DNA of 64,000 bases from Rhodocyclaceae bacterium (lineage in GTDB: Bacteria > Pseudomonadota > Gammaproteobacteria > Burkholderiales > Rhodocyclaceae), in contig JAVBYI010000009.1 in NCBI GenBank assembly GCA_030824115.1, forward strand, positions 186,001-250,000, written 5' to 3'. Shown here in pieces: positions 58,810-64,000 of the stretch. Position numbers and translations under genes: made by a program. Below the pieces are notes generated by a model. It worked only from the letters and a program-made list of their open reading frames with translations, was not told where the DNA came from and did no database searches. Position 1 is the first letter of the stretch. Each line of letters starts with the position of its first letter.

Positions 58810-60530
58810 TTTTTCAGCTTGAGACCGATGGAGCGAATCCGATGGCCTTCCATGGTGCGTACTGTCAACTCCAGCGGGCCGAGGTCGATGCGATCACCGA
58901 CGACCGACCGCCGACCGAGGCGCCGCAACAGCAATACTGCCGTGGTGAGCGTCTCTTCGCCAGGGTTGAGCGGCACGCCATAGGTCGCGGCAAAGGCCAC
59001 CGCTGGCGCCTCGGCATCGATGACAAAGTCGCCGAAGAAATTGCGCAGGGCGAGACGGCCGGTCTGGTCCGGTCGGCCAAACAGTTGCGGCAACTGCTCA
59101 ACCTGATCCGGCGAGGCAAGCAGCCAGACTTCGTCACCGGCTTCCAGTGCCGTGGCGCTGGGCGCACGCAAAGGGCGGCCATGGCGTACCAGCGCGGCGC
59201 AACGGACCGATCGGCCGCGCATATCGTTCAATGATCCGGGCAGCATGCCCACCGCCAGCGCCTGCGGCTCAACGCGGAAAGCGACCAGCGACAGCACCGT
59301 TTCACGACCGATCCAGACCTCTTTCGATTCCAGCGGTTCGGCCGTTGGCGGCACTTCGACACCGAGCCGGCGTGCCATCCACGGCACCGTGGTGCCTTGT
59401 ACCAGCAGCGAGAACAACACCACCACAAAGGTAACATCGAACAGCAGACGGGATTCCGGGATACCTGCCATCACCGGAAACACGGCCAGCACAATGGGCA
59501 CCGCGCCGCGCAAACCGACCCACGACACGTAGGCAATCTCCCGGTTCGGAAAACGCAGAGGCTTGAGCGTCAGCGCCACCACCAGCGGGCGCGCCACCAA
59601 AGTGAGAAACAGTGCCACCGCCAGCGATTCCCAGAAATAGGTCACCAGATGAGAGGGGGTCACCAAGAGGCCGAGCAGGAGGAACATGCCGGCCTGGGCC
59701 AGCCAGGCGATGCCATCCATCACGCGCAACACATGCGAAGTGGCGCGCGTGCGTTGATTGCCCACCATCACGCCGGCCAGATAAATGGCGAGAAAACCAC
59801 TGCCGCCGAGTTGGTTGGTGGCGGCAAACAGCGCCAGGCCGCCCGAGGCAATCAAGAGCGCATACAGGCCCTCGGCCAGGCGCAGGCGGCGCAGCAGTTC
59901 GGCCAGCAGACGACCCGCCCCAAGCCCCGCCGCAGTGCCAATGCCAAACTGCAGGACGAGTTGCCACACCAGATTGCCGGCCGTGGCAGCCTGTGTGCCG
60001 GCCAGGATGCCAACCAGTACGGTGACGAGCAAAATCGCCATCGGGTCGTTGGCGCCGGATTCAATTTCCAGCGTCGCACCCACGCGCTCGTTGAGGCGTA
60101 CCCCGCTATGGCGCAGCAGGTTGAACACGGCAGCTGCGTCGGTGGAACCGACGATCGAACCCATCAACAAGCCATAGCGCCAATCGACGCCCAGCAGCCA
60201 AGTGGAGAAAGCACCGAGCAGCGCCGCCGTGCCGATCACGCCCAAGGTAGCCAGCACGGTGGCCGGCCAGAGGGCCACCCGGAAGGTGGAAATGCGCGTG
60301 CGCAGACCGCCATCGAGCAGGATGATCGCCAGCGCGAGGTTGCCGACGAAGAAAGAGGCGCCGAAATCGTTGAAGCGGATGCCGCCGGGGCCGTCCTCGC
60401 CGGCCAGCATACCAACGACCAGAAAGATCAGCAGGAAGGGCAGGCCCAGCCGTGCGGATAGTGTCGAGGCCAGCACGCCCAGAAACAGCAGCACGCCCGA
60501 CACGAGCAGTAGCGTATTGACCTGTTCCAG
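58806..60530 (-). CDS. nhaP2: NhaP2/CvrA-type K+(Na+)/H+ antiporter, probable CTG start
   Basis: The membrane part has about 12 helices with CPA1 motifs: IFLVVGMLAGEDGPGG, ALAIILLDGGLRT, GSIVGSTDAAAVFNLL, ERVGATLEIESGANDPMAI and SWVGLRGAVPIVLAVFP. A cytoplasmic TrkA_C-like domain (DEVWLLASPDQVEQLPQLFG) and a CorC_HlyC-like end follow. The first GTG (60503) would cut into helix 1. A CTG at 60530 lies seven bases after GAGGAG and gives an N-terminus (EQVNTLLLVSGVLLF) matching the E. coli CvrA length, so I prefer it. It probably exports K+ at high cytoplasmic levels, opposing Kup and TrkH. Confidence 0.9.
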   Translation of the reverse strand: MEQVNTLLLVSGVLLFLGVLASTLSARLGLPFLLIFLVVGMLAGEDGPGGIRFNDFGASFFVGNLALAIILLDGGLRTRISTFRVALWPATVLATLGVIGTAALLGAFSTWLLGVDWRYGLLMGSIVGSTDAAAVFNLLRHSGVRLNERVGATLEIESGANDPMAILLVTVLVGILAGTQAATAGNLVWQLVLQFGIGTAAGLGAGRLLAELLRRLRLAEGLYALLIASGGLALFAATNQLGGSGFLAIYLAGVMVGNQRTRATSHVLRVMDGIAWLAQAGMFLLLGLLVTPSHLVTYFWESLAVALFLTLVARPLVVALTLKPLRFPNREIAYVSWVGLRGAVPIVLAVFPVMAGIPESRLLFDVTFVVVLFSLLVQGTTVPWMARRLGVEVPPTAEPLESKEVWIGRETVLSLVAFRVEPQALAVGMLPGSLNDMRGRSVRCAALVRHGRPLRAPSATALEAGDEVWLLASPDQVEQLPQLFGRPDQTGRLALRNFFGDFVIDAEAPAVAFAATYGVPLNPGEETLTTAVLLLRRLGRRSVVGDRIDLGPLELTVRTMEGHRIRSIGLKLKK

Positions 60531-60625
60531 TTGGGGACTCCTCTACAGGGGGTTGCACGATCAGAGATTGTGTGTGGCCACTCAATAGTACCCGAGTGGT
60601 AACTATGTGACGCCAGTCCTTATAA

Positions 60626-60649
60626 GCCGTCCGGCCAGCGCCGACTTTT
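60626..60649 (+). repeat. Dispersed 24-bp motif, copy 15
   Basis: GCCGTCCGGCC then AGCGCCGACTTTT, 21 bases beyond the stop of the CorC-like gene and upstream of nhaP2. Confidence 0.9.
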
Positions 60650-60669
60650 TCCGGTAGCTTTATTTACAA

Positions 60670-61986
60670 CTAGGGCAAGGCCCCCGGATTTTCTGATCCC
60701 AGCCTGACGGCCAACACCTCATCCACCCGGTTATGGTCCATATCGACAACTTCAAACTGCCACTCCCCATAGCGAAACTTTTCTGCGCGCTTGGGAATTT
60801 TGCCCATGTGCGCCACCACAAAGCCGCCGACCGTGTGGTACAGACCATTGGCATTCTCCCCCAGCCCCGAGATGTCGAGCTTATTTTGCAGCAGATCGAT
60901 GGGGAGCAGCCCATCGAGCAGCCAGGAACCATCTTCCCGCTGCACGGCGAGTGATTGCTCCGGATCGTCAACACCGGGCATCATGTTGCCCGCCATGGTC
61001 TGAAACAGATCGCTGATGGTGACCACGCCTTCGGTCAAACCGAATTCGTTGACGACCAGGGCGAAGTCGGCGTTGCGCTCACGAAACGTTCGCAACAGTT
61101 CCATCAAGGTCAGGGTGGCCGGAACGTAAAGAGGCGGTGTGAGCGGCAAGTCGGCAAAATGCTTCAACTCACCGGAGAGCGCAGCCTGGAGAAGCGTACG
61201 GCTTTCCGCCAGACCAACCACTTTCTGCAAACTGCTTCTGCAAATCGGGTAGCGGCCATGCGGTGCCTCGCGCAGGACATGCAGGTTCTCGTTGTGTGAA
61301 CGGTCAAGATCGATGAAGGCAACATCCTTCAGTGGTGTCATGACGGCGGCTACATGACGGCCTTCGAGCAAAAACACATTGCCCAGCAAATGGCTCTCTT
61401 CTGGCGCGATGGCGCCTGACCGGATGCCTTCATCCACCGCCGCGAGGATGTCCTCCACACCGCTCACTTCCGGCGCGGAACGAATCGGCAGGACCTTCAA
61501 CACCAAGTCGGCCGACCAGGACAGCAAGCGGATAGCCGGCGCCAGGGCGCGGATGAACAACTGCATGAAAGGGGCAACCAGACTGGCCACCTGTTCTGGA
61601 TAGGCAAGGGCGATGCGCTTGGGCACGATTTCACCAAAGACAATGGCAAAGGCCGTGACCACAATCACGGTGGTCGTGAAGGCGATTTCAATGCGTGCTG
61701 GCGCAAGCAACGGCAGCGACGCCGCGATGAAGTTCTCGATGTGCCCAGCCAGGGCATTCTCGCCGAAGATTCCCGCCAAAAGGCTCGCACTCGTTAGCCC
61801 GGTTTGCGTGGCCGCGATGAAGCGCGAGGGGGATTCCTTGATGCGCAGCGCCCGCGCTGCCGCGTGACTACCGGCATCGACCATCAGTTGCAAGCGGGAT
61901 CGTCTGGATGCTGCCAGAGCCATTTCTGCCAAGGCAAAAAAACCGCAGATCAGGATCAGTAAAACCAAGATAGCCAGGGCGTTCAT
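60670..61986 (-). CDS. DUF21-CBS-CorC/HlyC membrane protein
   Basis: The 438-residue protein has an N-terminal DUF21 membrane domain (ILICGFFALAEMALAASRRS, TQTGLTSASLLAGIFGE, TTVIVVTAFAIVFGEIVPKR), a CBS pair (about 205-330; GRHVAAVMTPLKDV, FALVVNEFGLTEGVVTISDL) and a C-terminal transporter-associated CorC_HlyC domain (GFVVAHMGKIPKRAEKF, VVDMDHNRVDEV). Family members act in Mg2+/Co2+ efflux or as magnesium regulators. GAGGAG lies upstream of the ATG. It is on its own between two short intergenic gaps. Confidence 0.93.
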   Translation of the reverse strand: MNALAILVLLILICGFFALAEMALAASRRSRLQLMVDAGSHAAARALRIKESPSRFIAATQTGLTSASLLAGIFGENALAGHIENFIAASLPLLAPARIEIAFTTTVIVVTAFAIVFGEIVPKRIALAYPEQVASLVAPFMQLFIRALAPAIRLLSWSADLVLKVLPIRSAPEVSGVEDILAAVDEGIRSGAIAPEESHLLGNVFLLEGRHVAAVMTPLKDVAFIDLDRSHNENLHVLREAPHGRYPICRSSLQKVVGLAESRTLLQAALSGELKHFADLPLTPPLYVPATLTLMELLRTFRERNADFALVVNEFGLTEGVVTISDLFQTMAGNMMPGVDDPEQSLAVQREDGSWLLDGLLPIDLLQNKLDISGLGENANGLYHTVGGFVVAHMGKIPKRAEKFRYGEWQFEVVDMDHNRVDEVLAVRLGSENPGALP

Positions 61987-62076
61987 CGCGTGACATTCTC
62001 CTCGGGTGGGTTCAGAGAATATCTCATGGAATCCCTCTAAATCAGTTTCTGGTCTCCCAAGCGGAACAAAGGACTG

Positions 62077-62388
62077 TCATCCCTCAATCAGAACCTGATG
62101 CCTGAAGCCGCATTTGCGGATGAAGCTGTAGGCGGCATCGAGATCGGCCCACAGGCGCTGGCTGCCTTCGGCGTTGAGTTCGATCCTGTTGACGGCATTC
62201 GTCGGTAAGGCCTCCCCATAGGCAGAGACCGACCACGCGGCAGTGGGCGACGATCTGCTGATGGCCATCTTTTCGACGATGCCATTTTCTATCAGGGCGA
62301 CGAGATCCTTGGGGAGCATTTTCGAATTGATATTGCTATGCGTTGTCCCTCTCGTGAAGGGGACAGGTTTTGCGTTACCGGACTTCAT
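62077..62388 (-). CDS. Small protein of unknown function coupled to rnk
   Basis: I do not recognise a family with certainty. The 103-residue soluble protein has a variable, basic N-terminus and a core LPKDLVALIENGIVEKMAIS, then SAYGEALPTNAVNRIELNAE and the ending RLWADLDAAYSFIRKCGFRH. The NR-x-E-x-x-A-E-G-x-R-W-A-x-L-D pattern resembles short proteins often carried with plasmid partition or replication loci, but this is only an impression. The ATG overlaps the rnk stop by four bases, so its translation depends on rnk. A start at the inner methionine near residue 24 is possible. Confidence 0.65.
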   Translation of the reverse strand: MKSGNAKPVPFTRGTTHSNINSKMLPKDLVALIENGIVEKMAISRSSPTAAWSVSAYGEALPTNAVNRIELNAEGSQRLWADLDAAYSFIRKCGFRHQVLIEG

Positions 62389-62768
62389 CCCTCAAACATG
62401 GCCGGCTGAAAGAGCACACGCTCGACCCGCAGGCGATGAACCTTGCCGCCCGGCAAATCCCAGTCAATCGACTGTCCAGCACTCAGGCCGAGGAGTGCGC
62501 AACCGACAGGGGACAAGACCGAAATCCTGCCTGCCAGGGGGTCGGCTTCGCCGGGGTAAACCAGCTCCACCTCACGCGTCGTACCGGTGCTCTCGTCGTG
62601 GTAGATCAAACGGGAATACATAGTGACGGTATTCTTCTGAATACGATCCGCAGGAACAACAATAGCCCGATCCAACTCTTCTGCCAGATCATGATCGCCA
62701 ATAATTTCGCGCAAGCGGACGTAATCATCCAAAGAGATGACCGGGTCGCCCATATTCTGGCGTGGCAT
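62385..62768 (-). CDS. rnk: Nucleoside diphosphate kinase regulator (Rnk/GreA-family)
   Basis: The 127-residue protein is of the GreA/GreB C-terminal family: a helical N-terminus (VRLREIIGDHDLAEELDRAI), VTMYSRLIYHDESTGTTREV, LVYPGEADPLAGRISVLSPV, and GCALLGLSAGQSIDWDLPGG. Rnk lacks the long coiled coil of transcript cleavage factors and binds RNA polymerase. An ORF start at 62927 gives a non-homologous extension; ATGs at 62807, 62768 and 62753 are all possible, and 62768 fits Rnk length. It is divergent from the LysR gene. Confidence 0.85.
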   Translation of the reverse strand: MPRQNMGDPVISLDDYVRLREIIGDHDLAEELDRAIVVPADRIQKNTVTMYSRLIYHDESTGTTREVELVYPGEADPLAGRISVLSPVGCALLGLSAGQSIDWDLPGGKVHRLRVERVLFQPAMFEG

Positions 62769-62949
62769 ATCGTTGCGGTGATGGGCTGATGTAGTTGCGT
62801 GTCTCATGATGGCGCATGCTACCCAAATCCAACACCGCCGATTAGCCTCGTGATTGGAACCACAATGTATCCCGCAAGGACACAATGCGCACGTTAGAAT
62901 TTGGCTGGACGATAGACTCCCCGCCAATTTTTCTTGCCGATGGTTTCAC

Positions 62950-63861
62950 ATGCTCGATTTGAATTTGTTGGCTGTATTTGCACGCGTCGTCGAGGCTGGC
63001 AGTTTTGCCGAGGCGGCACGGCGCCTGTCGACTTCCCGTTCGGCGGTGAGCAAGGCCGTTGCCAAGCTGGAAGTGGCCCTCGGTGCACGACTGCTCAACC
63101 GCACGACCCGCCACTTGAGCCTCACCGAGATTGGTGTCGCAGTTGCCGAGCATGGTGGCCGCATTGTCGAAGAAGCAGCCGCAGCTGAAAATCTCGTCGC
63201 CAGCCTTGCCTCCGAACCGCGCGGAGTATTGCGCGTCAGTGCCTCAGTGGCATTTGGCACGCTCCATGTGGCGCCGGCACTGGCCGAGTTTCTACCGCGC
63301 TATCCGCAACTCAAGGTTGATCTGACCATCACGGATCGCTGGGTTGATCTTGCCGAGGAAGCTTACGACGTGGCAATCTGTGTCACCGGGCAACCACCGC
63401 AAAATTGGGTGGCGCGCAAGCTGGCGCCGATACGCCGCCAACTGTGTGCAACACCGGAATACTTTCGCCAGCGTGGCGTTCCGCTCACCCCGACAGATCT
63501 GGTTGAGCACAACTGTCTGGATTACACGCGCTCCGGCGAACAGGGGCGCTGGCAATTCAGTGGGCCGGAAGGGGATATTTCGGTGCCGGTCAACGGGCCG
63601 CTGCACGTGGATGATGACGAAGCGCTATCGCAGGCTGTACTCGGTGGCCTGGGCATGGGCCTGTTGCCAACCTTCATCATCGGCAAGGATTTGCAGAGCG
63701 GAAAGTTACAGGCCGTGCTATCGGAATACATTCCGGTGGAGCGCCACGTCTATGCCCTGTACCTGCCGACGCGGCATCTTCCCAGCAAAGTCAGGGTATT
63801 CATCGACTTTCTTGTGAAACTCATCGGCGAGGAGCCCTACTGGGATCGCAGCAGTGCATGA
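62950..63861 (+). CDS. LysR-family transcriptional regulator
   Basis: The 303-residue protein has an N-terminal helix-turn-helix (DLNLLAVFARVVEAGSFAEA, LSTSRSAVSKAVAKLE, LLNRTTRHLSLTE) and a periplasmic-binding-like effector domain (LRVSASVAFGTLHVAPALAE, VDLTITDRWVDLAEEAYDVA). The build resembles the CrgA/DmlR-type subgroup. Its divergent neighbour is rnk; LysR proteins often act on the divergent gene. The effector is unknown. The ATG at 62950 is preferred over an upstream in-frame start with no LysR character. Confidence 0.92.
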   Translation: MLDLNLLAVFARVVEAGSFAEAARRLSTSRSAVSKAVAKLEVALGARLLNRTTRHLSLTEIGVAVAEHGGRIVEEAAAAENLVASLASEPRGVLRVSASVAFGTLHVAPALAEFLPRYPQLKVDLTITDRWVDLAEEAYDVAICVTGQPPQNWVARKLAPIRRQLCATPEYFRQRGVPLTPTDLVEHNCLDYTRSGEQGRWQFSGPEGDISVPVNGPLHVDDDEALSQAVLGGLGMGLLPTFIIGKDLQSGKLQAVLSEYIPVERHVYALYLPTRHLPSKVRVFIDFLVKLIGEEPYWDRSSA

Positions 63862-63886
63862 ACCGCCTGAAAATGGAGGAGTGAAG

Positions 63887-64000
63887 ATGGACGTCAAACG
63901 TATCCTGTCTGCCACCGATTTCTCGCCGACGGCGGAAGCGGCCACGCGCCGTGCTGCCCTGCTGGCCAAGGCCAGCCAAGCCAGCCTCGCCGTAGCCCAC
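63887..64000 (+). CDS. Universal stress protein (UspA family), 5' part only
   Basis: The window ends 38 codons into this gene. The visible part, MDVKRILSATDFSPTAEAA followed by TRRAALLAKASQASLAVAH, is the first strand and helix of a UspA fold, including the conserved ATDFS. GGAGGAG lies six bases before the ATG. It starts 25 bases after the LysR stop and may share its transcript. Confidence 0.88.
   Translation, partial: MDVKRILSATDFSPTAEAATRRAALLAKASQASLAVAH

Noticed and set aside
1..64000. CRISPR arrays, insertion sequences, prophage, tRNA or rRNA genes
   Set aside because: No direct-repeat/spacer series, transposase or phage gene, and no cloverleaf or rRNA-like stretch was seen; weak tRNAs cannot be fully excluded by eye.

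Overview
The window looks like a chromosomal segment of a GC-rich betaproteobacterium, most like the Rhodocyclaceae (Dechloromonas/Azonexus relatives). This is inferred from gene content, the number of sensor and c-di-GMP proteins, and base composition; no rRNA is present to fix it. I see 57 protein genes, no tRNA or rRNA, no insertion sequence, no prophage and no CRISPR array.

Layout. 1-6.1 kb: a sensor cut by the window edge with a ModA-like binding protein, pgm, a coiled-coil membrane protein, a DUF2892 protein, a Crp/Fnr regulator and a small GAF protein. 6.2-17.3 kb (minus strand): one tightly overlapping 13-gene operon. It starts with Mrp antiporter subunits (E, F, G, DUF4040, B, C), continues with a 1038-residue double antiporter, NuoH-, NuoB-, NuoC- and NuoD-like subunits, then a NuoI-like ferredoxin fused to a GltD-type FAD/NAD(P) oxidoreductase, and ends with a ferritin-like diiron protein. 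The order matches archaeal Mbx/Mbs complexes rather than complex I. 17.4-25 kb: an ABC-2 exporter with a DHH phosphoesterase between its genes, an EF-hand-bearing membrane protein, an MBL hydrolase, a ROK sugar kinase, a CPPC thioredoxin and an MFS carrier.

25-47.2 kb (plus strand): a signalling island. It holds a binding-protein/diguanylate cyclase with an OprD-like porin, a triple-receiver hybrid kinase with cheR and cheB, a GGDEF-EAL and a GGDEF response protein, and then a soluble [NiFe] hydrogenase (small and large subunits plus maturation protease) followed by a PAS hybrid kinase, a lone receiver, a GAF-HD-GYP protein and a Cache histidine kinase. A perfect FNR box precedes the hydrogenase. 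I infer an H2-responsive branch acting through phosphorelay and c-di-GMP. 47-52 kb: priA, an unusual AT-rich 360-bp spacer with DnaA-box-like sites and palindromes, hemE, a phosphofructokinase with an altered nucleotide loop, and a Gdt1-type transporter. 52-60.5 kb: a K+ island (kup, trkH, KdpE-like regulator, shortened KdpD-like kinase, MFS, NhaP2-type antiporter). 60.6-64 kb: a CorC-like CBS protein, a small unknown gene, rnk, a LysR regulator and the start of a universal-stress protein.

Across the window a 24-bp word recurs about 16 times in both orientations, at gene ends and inside coding regions without breaking frame. It behaves like a dispersed DNA signal (uptake-sequence-like or REP-like). 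This motif, the Mbx-type complex and the H2-sensing island are the three observations most worth following up.
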